From: an uncultured Cyclobacteriaceae bacterium
Lineage (GTDB): Bacteria > Bacteroidota > Bacteroidia > Cytophagales > Cyclobacteriaceae
Assembly: GCA_937146645.1 (NCBI GenBank)
Contig: CAKZRQ010000015.1
Span: 62,001-126,000, forward strand
Direction: 5' to 3'
Length of the DNA: 64,000 bases
Position numbers and translations under genes: made by a program. The notes under the pieces were generated by a model. The model was not told where the DNA came from and did no database searches. It saw only the letters and a list, made by a program, of their open reading frames with translations. Positions 52,542-61,908 of this stretch are shown piece after piece (the stretch's first letter is position 1; each line of letters begins with the position of its first letter).

Positions 52542-52949
52542 ATGGAAGCTACAATGCAAAGTAAACCCTGGATGAGAACGGTGATGAAAATCGCTGCGGT
52601 CTACAATATTATTTGGGGCGCCTGGGTGGTTTTATTTCCACTCCAGTTTTTTTCACTCACCGGGATGGCTGAACCGGTCCATCCAATGATCTGGCAAGGA
52701 ATGGGGATGGTTATTGGAGTGTATGGATTGGGCTATTGGTGGTCAGCCGCCAATCCCGTTAAACACTGGCCTATCGTAGCTGTCGGTTTTCTGGGAAAGA
52801 TATTTGGTCCCTTGGGGTTCGTTTTTAACTATCTCAATGATGTAGTTCCTGGATCATTCGGATATACTTTAATCACCAATGATTTGATTTGGTGGGTCCC
52901 CTTTGGCTTAATTCTAAATGAAGCCAGAAAAGGTGGTTGGAAGCTATAA
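52542..52949 (+). CDS. Small four-helix membrane protein, function unknown
   Basis: 135 residues. After a short polar start (MEATMQSKPWMRTVMKI) come about four hydrophobic helices (AAVYNIIWGAWVVLF, MIWQGMGMVIGVYGLGYWW, WPIVAVGFLGKIFGPLGFVF, LIWWVPFGLIL). The highly aromatic helices recall the small membrane proteins of unknown role common in marine Bacteroidota. It starts just after the menB terminator and may have its own promoter. Confidence 0.7.
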   Translation: MEATMQSKPWMRTVMKIAAVYNIIWGAWVVLFPLQFFSLTGMAEPVHPMIWQGMGMVIGVYGLGYWWSAANPVKHWPIVAVGFLGKIFGPLGFVFNYLNDVVPGSFGYTLITNDLIWWVPFGLILNEARKGGWKL

Positions 52950-52968
52950 GAGCCAAGTAGCAGGTAGA

Positions 52969-53811
52969 TTAAATTACTTCCAAAGCTTTGAATGCGGCCA
53001 TTGTCACTTCTTTTCTTATTCTGGAAAAATCATCCATATCAAAACCCTCTCCTGGCTCCACATTGGTGGCAAAAAAGTAGTTTGAGTCCTGTATAGTCAG
53101 GTAACCCACGAACCAGCCGTTGTCATGATCATCGACTATGGACCAACCGGTTTTTGCGCGAAGCGTAAAGGAATCATTTTCTTCCAGAATCATAATTTTC
53201 TTGATGAACTCATCTGTTCTATTGCTGATGGCTAGATCAGAGTTGGCTATTCTTCTCAGAAAATCAATTTGCTCAAATGGGGTAATGGTCGACTCTCCCT
53301 GAACCCAAAACAAATCCAGGTTGGTTGAGTCAAATTTTAGATTTCCGTATTCAAGTTTCGAAGTCATCTCCTTCATTCGCTCCAGACCAACAGTTCTGGC
53401 TATTTCTCTGTAGCACGGCAAGCAAGACCTCAGAAAGGCCTCTCTCAGTGTCATGTCCTCTTCCCAAGATTCAAATCTTCTCGGTTCCCCATCCCATTTT
53501 AGAATGGAAGTATCGCTGTCCACTACTCCTGTTTCCAGCGCGATAATTGAATTCGGAATTTTAAAGGTGGACGCAGGAAGCTGACCGGTATTTGACCATT
53601 CGAAATCATTCGAGTGAAATTGATTGGTACTTTCGTCAAAGATCAAAATGGAACCATTCAACGCCGCAGAGTCCAGGATCGTCTGGAATTTGATTTCGGT
53701 GATTTCTACCGGACGATCATTAATTTGGCTGGAAAGAGACTCGAATTCCTTGGGGCGACAAGAAAAAATTAAAAGAAGAATAATCAATAATCTCATTTTG
53801 GAAAGTTTCAT
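52969..53811 (-). CDS. Class D (OXA-type) beta-lactamase, predicted lipoprotein
   Basis: 280 residues. The signal ends ILLLIFSC (Cys18). The class D motifs are present: STFK (Ser81-Lys84) in PASTFKIPNS, the S-x-V position as SCL (Ser129), YGN (155-157), conserved Trp169 in LFWVQG, and KTGW (220-223). These residues fit an active serine beta-lactamase with a carboxylated Lys84. The middle Val of S-x-V is Leu, a mild change. It is a chromosomal gene with no mobile element close by. Actual substrate range is not readable from sequence. Confidence 0.9.
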   Translation of the reverse strand: MKLSKMRLLIILLLIFSCRPKEFESLSSQINDRPVEITEIKFQTILDSAALNGSILIFDESTNQFHSNDFEWSNTGQLPASTFKIPNSIIALETGVVDSDTSILKWDGEPRRFESWEEDMTLREAFLRSCLPCYREIARTVGLERMKEMTSKLEYGNLKFDSTNLDLFWVQGESTITPFEQIDFLRRIANSDLAISNRTDEFIKKIMILEENDSFTLRAKTGWSIVDDHDNGWFVGYLTIQDSNYFFATNVEPGEGFDMDDFSRIRKEVTMAAFKALEVI

Positions 53812-53832
53812 GACATGAAGAAATACTTCTTA

Positions 53833-54645
53833 TCAAAAACCCCACCTAGAAATATCTATTCCATAATTTTCTTCAAGTTTATGCATGTCCGGGGCCAACT
53901 TACCTCGAATCTTTATTTTTTGTTCTTCCGATAATGTTGTCTTCTCTGGGGTGAAGACTTTATTTACGGTTTCTCTACCGAGTTTCTGAATAGAGGGTGG
54001 AATCATCTTGGAGAATGATTTTGCAAAATCAATAATCTTACGGCCTTTTCTGTTTGAAGGGGGAGTAACATTTTTCACTCCATCTGAGAGATCAATGGTT
54101 AAGTCTGGTGCTCCGATAAATTCGAAAATCTTGCTACAAACCTTTTGAGGGTCCTTTTTTAATTCTACAAAGTCTAATAGAAGCAAATTCATCGGTTTGA
54201 ATACAGCCTGATACCTCTCCAGTTGTAGGAAATAATTTGAAGTGTCTATAAGCGCTTGGTCGTCAATTTCCTTCTTCCAGGAAGAATCAATTCTCATGAA
54301 ATTATAATGTGATTCAATTCTGTCTATCGGGTCACGAAGAATATAAATTAGATACGGATGATCTATTCCATACGCTTTAATCCGTTCTGGTACGCCATTT
54401 TCCCGGGGATGCTTGGTATATCCTGTGGAGGCGTCTAAAAGATACTTGTGTGATTCGAAATCTGGCTCAAACAGGTCCTCATACTTTTTTTCCTTCAGTT
54501 CTCTAGGCCCTACAGATTGTGAAAAGTATTCGGGTTCTTTTATGGTACAGGGACAAATTTCAGGGTGTTGGATCAATAAATCATAGAGTGAGGTAGTCCC
54601 ACTTTTCATAGCTCCAATCAAAAATACCTTTTCTAATTTTTCCAT
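53833..54645 (-). CDS. Sulfotransferase (heparan/chondroitin-sulfotransferase-like)
   Basis: 270 residues. The 5'-phosphosulphate loop is at the start: VFLIGAMKSGTTSLYDLL (Lys14 in KSGTTS). The 3'-phosphate motif is YLIYILRDPIDRIESHYNF. KEPEYFSQ and a C-terminal helix follow. It should move sulphate from PAPS to a carbohydrate or small molecule; the acceptor is unknown. It precedes the beta-lactamase gene on the same strand. Confidence 0.9.
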   Translation of the reverse strand: MEKLEKVFLIGAMKSGTTSLYDLLIQHPEICPCTIKEPEYFSQSVGPRELKEKKYEDLFEPDFESHKYLLDASTGYTKHPRENGVPERIKAYGIDHPYLIYILRDPIDRIESHYNFMRIDSSWKKEIDDQALIDTSNYFLQLERYQAVFKPMNLLLLDFVELKKDPQKVCSKIFEFIGAPDLTIDLSDGVKNVTPPSNRKGRKIIDFAKSFSKMIPPSIQKLGRETVNKVFTPEKTTLSEEQKIKIRGKLAPDMHKLEENYGIDISRWGF

Positions 54646-54654
54646 TTCTGTTAC

Positions 54655-55113
54655 TTATTCTATGGATAGAAAAAATCGTTCTTTGTCCTTCGAATGTCCT
54701 CCAATTCTATTATAAAACTTAATCGCTCGAGTGTTGAATTTTGGAGTTTGCCACTGGATCAGATTGCAGCCAAGTTTATTTCCTTCTGATTTAATTCGAT
54801 CCATTATTTTTTCTCCTATTCCAAAACCTCTGGATTCCTCTTTCAGATAAAGGCAATCCATATAGATGTAGAAATCTGCATCCCATGTCGAAAATTGCTT
54901 CATAAAGGAAGCATAGCCCAAAAGCTTTCCTGTGTCCAAATCTACTGCCACGAGACAATAGAGACTCGGAGGATCTGCAAACAAATTCATTTTGAGTCCT
55001 TCCTTTTTTCCGTCTTTTGAGTATTCTGATTTTTCAAATTCCGCATGAAGCCGACAAAGCTCAACAAGCTGATCTAAATCTGATTCTTTGGCAAATCTGA
55101 TTTCGTGATTCAT
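54655..55113 (-). CDS. GNAT-family N-acetyltransferase
   Basis: 152 residues. The GNAT fold is seen as IRFAKESDLDQLVELC, LVAVDLDTGKLLGYASFM, FYIYMDCLYLKEESRGFGIGEKIMDRI (acetyl-CoA loop, R-G-F-G-I-G) and FYNRIGG. Substrate unknown. Its start overlaps the stop of the gene upstream (TAATG), so it is translated with that unknown protein. Confidence 0.9.
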   Translation of the reverse strand: MNHEIRFAKESDLDQLVELCRLHAEFEKSEYSKDGKKEGLKMNLFADPPSLYCLVAVDLDTGKLLGYASFMKQFSTWDADFYIYMDCLYLKEESRGFGIGEKIMDRIKSEGNKLGCNLIQWQTPKFNTRAIKFYNRIGGHSKDKERFFLSIE

Positions 55114-55574
55114 TAGATATCCATGTTTATTACGTCTGATAGGTATTTCTCCAAGTTCGGATTTTCAGATGCCTTTAAAATATTTTTTGTCCAGCTCACC
55201 CTCTCATGATTGATCACCTCCAACTCCCAAATACAAGGAGCTAATCCTGTCCCTGAGATCATTTTAAAATTTTCCTGATCGTCATGATTGGAGAAAAAAA
55301 TATGGGTATTCAACATGTTTGTGCCTACCCACCAATTGATCAAGCTAAAGATGCCCTCGGTGCCTGAGTGTAAAATCAGAAATGCGATTTTATCATTTGA
55401 GTCATCAAAGCCATTCTTCAATTCCAGCCAGTCAGGGAGTTTCTTTATAACATTCCGAATAAAGCTTTCATTATTAAAATCACCTTCTTTTGAAATGGTG
55501 TAAATCTTCACTTTCCAGTCATTCACTTCGACTAGATCACAAAATCGAATGCTTCTTTCTTTATAGGCGCTCAT
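55113..55574 (-). CDS. Unknown protein coupled to a GNAT gene
   Basis: 153 residues, no signal or membrane helix. Sequence features: YTISKEGDFNNESFIRNVIKKLPDWLELKNGFDDSNDKIAFLILHSGTEGIFSLINWWVG, then MLNTHIFFSNHD and APCIWELEVINHER. The regular beta/alpha alternation suggests a small sandwich fold. I cannot name a family. The start of the acetyltransferase gene overlaps its stop codon (TAATG). Confidence 0.65.
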   Translation of the reverse strand: MSAYKERSIRFCDLVEVNDWKVKIYTISKEGDFNNESFIRNVIKKLPDWLELKNGFDDSNDKIAFLILHSGTEGIFSLINWWVGTNMLNTHIFFSNHDDQENFKMISGTGLAPCIWELEVINHERVSWTKNILKASENPNLEKYLSDVINMDI

Positions 55575-55581
55575 GGAAAGA

Positions 55582-56439
55582 CTATTTCAGGATGACTTTT
55601 TGCTCCTTCAAATCATACCTTCTTCCTTCCCCTAAAAGATAAAATTGCTCTACTCCAGGGTCAAGCTGATAGATGGTATCGCGTTCTGCAGACCATCTGG
55701 TTCCATCATAAATGCCAACGTAACCCTTACCAACCACTTCGAATTTATTTTGAGAAACCAGGATTCCGGTGTTTTCTTCTAGTCCGATTCCCAGAACATC
55801 TGGATGTTCTTTTTTCACTTCAAAAAGATCGAATTGCCTATTTCTGGCGAGATGATGTTGGTCAATGGCTACACCGGTTAGAAAACCAAAACCTTCCTGA
55901 TATTCACCAAGCATTATGGTGTTTCCAGAAGGATCGCCCCTGACGAGTAAGTCTGCCATGATCGAAGCGCCAGCTGATGTTCCGGCGATGATCGCTCCTT
56001 GGTCCAAAATAGTTCTCAGAGCGTCATGAACTTTTGTGCCATTGTAAACCATGGCTAGCCGCCATTGTCGTCCACCTGTGATCCATACGGCATCTGCTTC
56101 CAGAATCATTGAACTCAAGGAGTCCGTTTCCGCTACTTCTATGGATCGGGTATGAACCACATTAATATCCTTAAAGCCAGCTTTTTTAAAAGGAGCTTTA
56201 AGTCTGATGAAGGCGCTATCCCTTTGGATGGCTGCCTCCGTCATCGCCGTTGGGATAATGACAAGGTTGGCTTCATCTCCTCCAGCTTCCTCCTTGAAAT
56301 AATTGATGAAAAACTCATTAGTGGCAGCACCACCGAGGATTAATAATCTTCCTTCTGGATTTTCCTGATTCCGAGCTTTGACCTGAAAGGTCTGACTAAG
56401 AAAAATCAGGAGAAAAGGAATTAGTCTGTTCTTTAACAT
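55582..56439 (-). CDS. Cyanophycinase-like S51 peptidase, exported
   Basis: 285 residues. A signal peptide covers about 1-22 (LLIFLSQTFQVKA). The serine nucleophile sits in GTSAGAS, with GRLLILGGAA at the start and AVWITGGRQWRLA as the other family blocks. A final domain contains LLGEGRRYDL. Secreted members may cleave aspartyl peptides; no cyanophycin synthetase is nearby, so the true substrate is unknown. Confidence 0.88.
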   Translation of the reverse strand: MLKNRLIPFLLIFLSQTFQVKARNQENPEGRLLILGGAATNEFFINYFKEEAGGDEANLVIIPTAMTEAAIQRDSAFIRLKAPFKKAGFKDINVVHTRSIEVAETDSLSSMILEADAVWITGGRQWRLAMVYNGTKVHDALRTILDQGAIIAGTSAGASIMADLLVRGDPSGNTIMLGEYQEGFGFLTGVAIDQHHLARNRQFDLFEVKKEHPDVLGIGLEENTGILVSQNKFEVVGKGYVGIYDGTRWSAERDTIYQLDPGVEQFYLLGEGRRYDLKEQKVILK

Positions 56440-56457
56440 TTGATTTCCTAAAGATTT

Positions 56458-57672
56458 TTATTCTACAGCTTGGTAAACCATTTGTCTCATTTTAGCGAAA
56501 TAATACATGGAAAACGGAGCGGTCTGAGTCATCATGACGGATACCATATCCTCTTCAGGATCCACGAAAAAATAGGTGCAATAGGCCCCATTCCAATAGT
56601 ATTGACCTTCAGATCCAAGAGCTTTGGAGTCAGCCAGATCATCCAAAACAGCAAAGCCAAAACCAAACTCCTGACCTGGATCTTGAAACATCCCATTGGC
56701 TTGATCGATAGTCATGATATCTAAAGTTTTAGAACTAATGAATCGTTGACCATTCCACTCTCCTCCATTTAAAAGCATTCTGGCAAAAGCAGCGTAATCC
56801 TGGGCAGTGGAGAAAAGAGCATTCGCACCGGCAAAAACTACGTTTCCAGACATTTTAGTCTGCCTGTCAGCCTTGATCAATTTACCATCATCGTCATAAG
56901 TATGTAGTATGGCCATTCTACCTTGCTGCTCCTCATTGAGATTATAGCCAGTATCCTTCATCCCCAGTGGATCGAAAAGTCTTTCCTGAAGAAAATCTGC
57001 GGTAGTTTGGCCTGAAAAGATTTCAATGAGCCTAGATAAAATATCTGGTGAGGCTGAGTAATACCATTGCTCGCCGGGATGGCCGACAAGAGGCATCGTC
57101 GCGAAAGCTTTGACCTTCGCCTCAATGTTTTCATGTGGAGTCAAGTAAAGGGTTTTAAGAACAGCCTGATCCAATTCGGATTGGCCAAGACCATGAGATA
57201 AACCAGCAGTATGACTCATCAAATGAGCTATGGTTATGGGGCGCTTTAGATCTTCCATTTCGCTTTCTAGACCCTTTGAGGGGTCGGTAGCTACCTTGAC
57301 ATCTTTAAATTCTGGAATGTACTTGTAGAGCGGGTCATTCAGCATAAAGTGCCCTTCCTCATAAAGCATCATTAGAGCCGTAGTAATGATAGGTTTGGTC
57401 ATTGACTGGATATAGAAGATTTGATCCATACCCATGGCTTGTTCAGTGGTGATGTCAGAATATCCAATGGCTGCTTCGTGAACCTTTTCCCCGTTTTTGT
57501 ATACCAAAGTCACGGCACCCGCTAGTCTGCCTTGTTCAACTTCCTGCTCAACAAATTCATCGTATCGCTCTAATCGATCTTGAGAAATACCTGTTGAAAT
57601 GGCCTGAGAAAATGTCAGGCTAGTGCTAAAAAATAGCAGTAAAGTGATGAGATTCAGTCGAAGTTTATTCAT
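56458..57672 (-). CDS. Serine hydrolase, class C beta-lactamase/esterase family, exported
   Basis: About 404 residues from the ATG at 57672, chosen because it begins the signal peptide MNKLRLNLITLLLFFSTSLTFSQ; an in-frame TTG lies 27 bp upstream. Motifs: nucleophile SMTK, then YSAS in EQWYYSASPDIL, and a final HxG-like area (EFGFGFAVLD). The AGLSHGLG and SGQTTADFLQERLFDPLGMKDTGY segments are typical of this EstB-type group, which often acts as esterases rather than beta-lactamases. Confidence 0.88.
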   Translation of the reverse strand: MNKLRLNLITLLLFFSTSLTFSQAISTGISQDRLERYDEFVEQEVEQGRLAGAVTLVYKNGEKVHEAAIGYSDITTEQAMGMDQIFYIQSMTKPIITTALMMLYEEGHFMLNDPLYKYIPEFKDVKVATDPSKGLESEMEDLKRPITIAHLMSHTAGLSHGLGQSELDQAVLKTLYLTPHENIEAKVKAFATMPLVGHPGEQWYYSASPDILSRLIEIFSGQTTADFLQERLFDPLGMKDTGYNLNEEQQGRMAILHTYDDDGKLIKADRQTKMSGNVVFAGANALFSTAQDYAAFARMLLNGGEWNGQRFISSKTLDIMTIDQANGMFQDPGQEFGFGFAVLDDLADSKALGSEGQYYWNGAYCTYFFVDPEEDMVSVMMTQTAPFSMYYFAKMRQMVYQAVE

Positions 57673-57750
57673 GAGAAATTTTGGATTTTTTGGGATCAAT
57701 ACAAACCATCAAGATAAGACCCTTTTGGTACTTTTTCCTAATTTGGAAAT

Positions 57751-58590
57751 ATGAACCACCTCGAAACTTCTTACACTACCCACGATGGAATTAAACTCTT
57801 TTTGCAGGCATGGATGCCTGACCATCCGAAAGCGAGTTTACTGCTGGTTCACGGATTAGGAGAGCATAGCGGACGCTATGAAGGACTAGTGAATATGCTT
57901 GGTGAGCTTGATGTTGCAGTTTTCACTTTCGATGGGAGAGGTCATGGGAAATCCGCAGAAGGTGAACCTGATGCATTCGTCGAATCTTTTGAAGATTACA
58001 TGAAGGATATCGATGCGCTATTTGATAAGGTGAAGACCTATGTTCCCAATGTTCCGGTTTTTATTTTTGGTCATAGCATGGGAGGTGGACTAGTTGCTGC
58101 ACACGCTTTGAAGCATAAGCCAGATGCTGCGGGTGTGATTCTTTCTTCTGCGGCCATCAAGGAGGCGGAGGGTACCTCTTCGATTTTAATTGCCTCAGCA
58201 AAGTGGATTAGCAAGCTATTCCCGAGATTAAAAGTACTTTCACTTGACGCGAATGCTATTTCCAGAATTCCAGACGAGGTTTCTAAGTATCTTTCAGATT
58301 CTTTGGTGTACACCAAAGCTATTCCCTCTAAAACCGGTTATGAGCTCCTCCGGATGACGCGATTCATTCAAGACAAAGCCTCGGAGTTTGAGCTTCCTGT
58401 TTTATTGATCCATGGTACTGACGACAAGCTCACAAATCCCGAAGGTTCTAAATTGCTTCACGCCAAAGCGAAGTCCTCTGACAAGACACTTCACCTGTTT
58501 GAGGGTGGTTTTCATGAGCTTTTAAACGATTTGGAAAGTGATAAGGCCTTGGAGATTATCCGAGATTGGATCAAAGCGAGGATACAATAA
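57751..58590 (+). CDS. Alpha/beta hydrolase, monoacylglycerol-lipase-like
   Basis: 279 residues, cytosolic. Oxyanion LVHGLGEHSGRY, nucleophile GHSMGGG, acid in IHGTDDKLTNP and His in GGFHELLND complete the triad. The lid region is TSSILIASAKWISKLFPRLK. This is the pattern of monoglyceride lipases and lysophospholipases. The addA-type gene begins 84 bp downstream on the same strand. Confidence 0.92.
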   Translation: MNHLETSYTTHDGIKLFLQAWMPDHPKASLLLVHGLGEHSGRYEGLVNMLGELDVAVFTFDGRGHGKSAEGEPDAFVESFEDYMKDIDALFDKVKTYVPNVPVFIFGHSMGGGLVAAHALKHKPDAAGVILSSAAIKEAEGTSSILIASAKWISKLFPRLKVLSLDANAISRIPDEVSKYLSDSLVYTKAIPSKTGYELLRMTRFIQDKASEFELPVLLIHGTDDKLTNPEGSKLLHAKAKSSDKTLHLFEGGFHELLNDLESDKALEIIRDWIKARIQ

Positions 58591-58674
58591 TCGAAGGATT
58601 TGACATTTTTTGTCAAAAAACTAAAGATGACTGCAGAAACCAAAATCCCTGATTTAAATTAGATCAGTCGTTTT

Positions 58675-61600
58675 ATGCAGCAAAAATCCTTCATCATATA
58701 TAAATCCTCGGCCGGTTCGGGAAAAACCTATACCCTAACCCTTGAGTATCTGAAGCTTGCCTTAAGGTATCCTGGAGCTTACAAGCAAATCCTTGCTGTG
58801 ACTTTTACGAACAAGGCTACTCAGGAGATGAAGGAAAGGATTCTCGAGTTCCTCTTGAGACTTAGCCAAGAAGTTCGACCTATTGAAACTTTGGATCAGG
58901 AGCTGATGAAATCCTTGGGCTTTGATGAGAATCAACTCAAAAATGCTGCAAGAAATACACTTCTCGATATCCTTCATGGCTATGGATATTTCGCAGTAAG
59001 TACTATTGATTCCTTCTTCCAAAAAGTAATTCGATCCTTTGCCAGAGAAATGGATTTGGATGCCAAATTCGAATTGGAGCTTGATCAGGATGCTGTCTTG
59101 GATCGATTGGTAGACAGGGTTATTGATTTGGTTTCAGAGGTTAAGAATCTTAGGAAATGGCTAGTAGATTATGCCTCTGAGCAAATTGAGAATGAAAAAT
59201 CATGGGATGTAAGAAGAGCCATTAAGGGTCTTGGTAAAGAGATTTTCAAGGAGAGCTTCAAGGTGCATCAAGAGCTGTTCAGAAAGACCATTGGAGAAGG
59301 GGGTTTCTTGGCTGAATTCAGCCAAGTGGTTCAGAAACAGAAAGCTGCGCTTATAGCGGAAGCGAATGAAGTTAAAAAAGAAGCTAATGAGATTCGATCC
59401 CGATTTGGTCTGGAATGGTGTGATTTCAAAGGTGGTATAAGAGGTTTTGCAGGTAGGTTTGATAAACTAGGGGATAAGGAAAACCCAAGTCCTGGCTTGA
59501 CTGAGCCTATGCTTCGAAATCTGACCGAAATGAACGGTTGGTATTCAAAGACGAGTCCGAAAATTGATCAGATCGAGCAAGCTGCTAATGCAGGGTTAAT
59601 GGATTTGATCTTCAAACTTCCTGATCTTCAAACTAGGGGAAATACGCTGAATGCAATCAGTAAAAACTTAAATGATTTCGGAGTTTTTAAAAATTTAATC
59701 AGCGAGCTAAGAGAACTGAAATCAGAAGAAGGAATTCTTATGATTTCAGACGTAAATGATTTTTTAAAGAGGATAACCCAAGACTCTGAGGCACCTTTTA
59801 TTTATGAGAAGATTGGAAATCAATACCGACATTTTCTAATCGATGAATTCCAGGATACGTCTGATTTTCAGTGGTCTAGCTTTAAACCTTTGCTAGAAAA
59901 CTCTTTGGCCTCTGGCCATACCAACTTGATCGTGGGGGATGTGAAGCAATCTATTTACCGCTGGAGGGGTGGAAAATTGGATTTGCTTCTCTCAGAAGTA
60001 GAAAAGCAGATTCATAAGGAATATCAGGACATTCGTAATCTCCAGGTCAACTGGAGAAGTTTACCGAATATCATTCAGTTTAATAATACTCTGTTTTCAG
60101 AACTCGGAGCTTTTGTTGAGTCTCACATGGAAAGCAAGTATAGAATTGATTCGGAGTCCATTATCCAAAATGCCTTCGCCGAAGTAATTCAGAGCGTTCC
60201 TAACTCTAAGAATCAGCTTGAATTTAAAGGAAGGGTTGAGTTGGAGTTTTCAGAGAAACCTAGCCAAACCCGGAATGTGGGCGAAGATGAAGTCGATGAT
60301 CCATCGGTATTAGACGAGTTGCCCGAACTGGTGAAACAGCTTCAGGATAAGGGATACGAACCTCGGGATATTGCCTTTTTGGTGCGGAAAAACCAGCAGG
60401 GAGCCGATGTGGCTGATTCTCTTCTGACCTGTGATCAGGAAAACCCTGAGAGTGGATATAGATTCGATGTGCTTTCGGAGGAATCACTTTTCTTAACCAA
60501 GTCAGCGGCAGTTAAATCCATCATTGCTGCGCTTCAGTTCATGAGTAATCCTGCGGATTTGGTCCCCTTGAAAACCATGTGGTTTTACTACGCCCAGATT
60601 CATGGTTTGGGATATGATCATGAGCTCTTTGATAAGAGGATGATTCCTAAGAGGTTGGCTGATAAGCAAGAAGAGTTCTTAGGCTCCATCGATAAATGGC
60701 TTCAGTTTCCATTAATGGAGCTTTTGGAGGAGGTTATTTCCTTTTTGGGGTATTTCGAAAATGAATCGGATCTGGCCTACGTCAGTGGTCTGAAAGAGGC
60801 GGTTTATGATTTCGTAGGCAAGAATCGAGCAGATCTTCAGGGATTTTTGGATTGGTGGGAGCTGAATTCCCACAAGCGAACAGTTAAGATTCCCGAGGAT
60901 CATAATGCCATGAGAATTCTTACCATACATAAATCCAAAGGCCTCCAGTTCAAGGTGGTGATCATGCCATTTTTGGATTGGAAAATCGTCCCGGATGGAC
61001 AGCAAGCATCGATTCTCTGGAGTAAATATCAGGTTTCGGACCAGCTCCAGACGGTGCTTCCGATTACTCATCAATCTAAGCTTGCCGATTCTGCATTTAG
61101 TGATATTTACACTGAAGAGGTCAAGCTTTCTTTTCTGGATAGCATGAATATGCTGTACGTGGCCTTCACTCGTGCCGAGGAAGCAATCTTTGGTTTTGGT
61201 TCATATAAACTTTCGAATGGCGGAATTAATCCTAATCAGACTGGGAATCTGCTTTATGACTTTTTCAGGGGCTTCGCCCAAAGCAAATTTGGACCCGATG
61301 CTGTTTGGGACGAGGAAAAATCAAAATTCATCTTTGGAACCTTGAATAGAAGGGTTTCTGAGAGTAAGCCGAAAGAAGTATTGGAATCTAGTCTGAGATG
61401 GGAATCAGGAGATTGGAGAGACAAACTAAAAACCAGAGAGTTTCCTTGGGATTTTTCCGAAAAGGGCCTTCAAGGGAGAGAACAGAGGAAACTGGGCTTG
61501 TTAGTCCATGAGATTTTGGAAAATGCCCAGGATTTGGCTTCAGCTAAATTAGGTCTAAGAGAGTTGGAGTTTGAGGGAAGAATCGATGCCGAAACCAAGG

Positions 61601-61908
61601 AGCTGGTCGAGTCTGAATTGACTGAGCTTTTTTCTATGCCTGAGTTTAGACAATGGTACGAGGGCGATTATAGAGTGCTCGCTGAGCAGGGGATATTATT
61701 ACCTGGAGGAAGGCAAAAGAGGCCAGACAGAATTTTAATTGGCGAGAAAGAAGCTTTAGTCATAGACTTTAAAACTGGAGATAAGAAAAGCACCCATCAC
61801 AGTCAGATCAAGGAGTATATGCGATTAGTAGGTGGATTGACTGAACTTCCTGTAAAAGGCTATTTGTGCTATGTTGGACCAACTGAGATTGTAGAAATCC
61901 ATGAATAG
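58675..61908 (+). CDS. AddA-type UvrD-like helicase-nuclease subunit
   Basis: 1077 residues. Walker A SSAGSGKT (11-18), motif II FLIDEFQDTSDFQW, motif III GDVKQSIYRWRGG, later IHKSKGLQFKVVIMPF and MLYVAFTRAEE. The C-terminal PD-(D/E)XK-like nuclease has GLLVHEILENAQD, RPDRILIG and VIDFKTGDKKSTHHSQIKEYM. It should process DNA ends for recombination together with the partner encoded next; the 8-bp overlap makes them one coupled operon. Confidence 0.93.
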   Translation: MQQKSFIIYKSSAGSGKTYTLTLEYLKLALRYPGAYKQILAVTFTNKATQEMKERILEFLLRLSQEVRPIETLDQELMKSLGFDENQLKNAARNTLLDILHGYGYFAVSTIDSFFQKVIRSFAREMDLDAKFELELDQDAVLDRLVDRVIDLVSEVKNLRKWLVDYASEQIENEKSWDVRRAIKGLGKEIFKESFKVHQELFRKTIGEGGFLAEFSQVVQKQKAALIAEANEVKKEANEIRSRFGLEWCDFKGGIRGFAGRFDKLGDKENPSPGLTEPMLRNLTEMNGWYSKTSPKIDQIEQAANAGLMDLIFKLPDLQTRGNTLNAISKNLNDFGVFKNLISELRELKSEEGILMISDVNDFLKRITQDSEAPFIYEKIGNQYRHFLIDEFQDTSDFQWSSFKPLLENSLASGHTNLIVGDVKQSIYRWRGGKLDLLLSEVEKQIHKEYQDIRNLQVNWRSLPNIIQFNNTLFSELGAFVESHMESKYRIDSESIIQNAFAEVIQSVPNSKNQLEFKGRVELEFSEKPSQTRNVGEDEVDDPSVLDELPELVKQLQDKGYEPRDIAFLVRKNQQGADVADSLLTCDQENPESGYRFDVLSEESLFLTKSAAVKSIIAALQFMSNPADLVPLKTMWFYYAQIHGLGYDHELFDKRMIPKRLADKQEEFLGSIDKWLQFPLMELLEEVISFLGYFENESDLAYVSGLKEAVYDFVGKNRADLQGFLDWWELNSHKRTVKIPEDHNAMRILTIHKSKGLQFKVVIMPFLDWKIVPDGQQASILWSKYQVSDQLQTVLPITHQSKLADSAFSDIYTEEVKLSFLDSMNMLYVAFTRAEEAIFGFGSYKLSNGGINPNQTGNLLYDFFRGFAQSKFGPDAVWDEEKSKFIFGTLNRRVSESKPKEVLESSLRWESGDWRDKLKTREFPWDFSEKGLQGREQRKLGLLVHEILENAQDLASAKLGLRELEFEGRIDAETKELVESELTELFSMPEFRQWYEGDYRVLAEQGILLPGGRQKRPDRILIGEKEALVIDFKTGDKKSTHHSQIKEYMRLVGGLTELPVKGYLCYVGPTEIVEIHE

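Noticed and set aside
58599..58617. Terminator between the lipase-like and addA-type genes
   Set aside because: TTTGACA/TGTCAAA forms a stem but on the plus strand it is followed by A residues rather than Ts, and the stem is weak.
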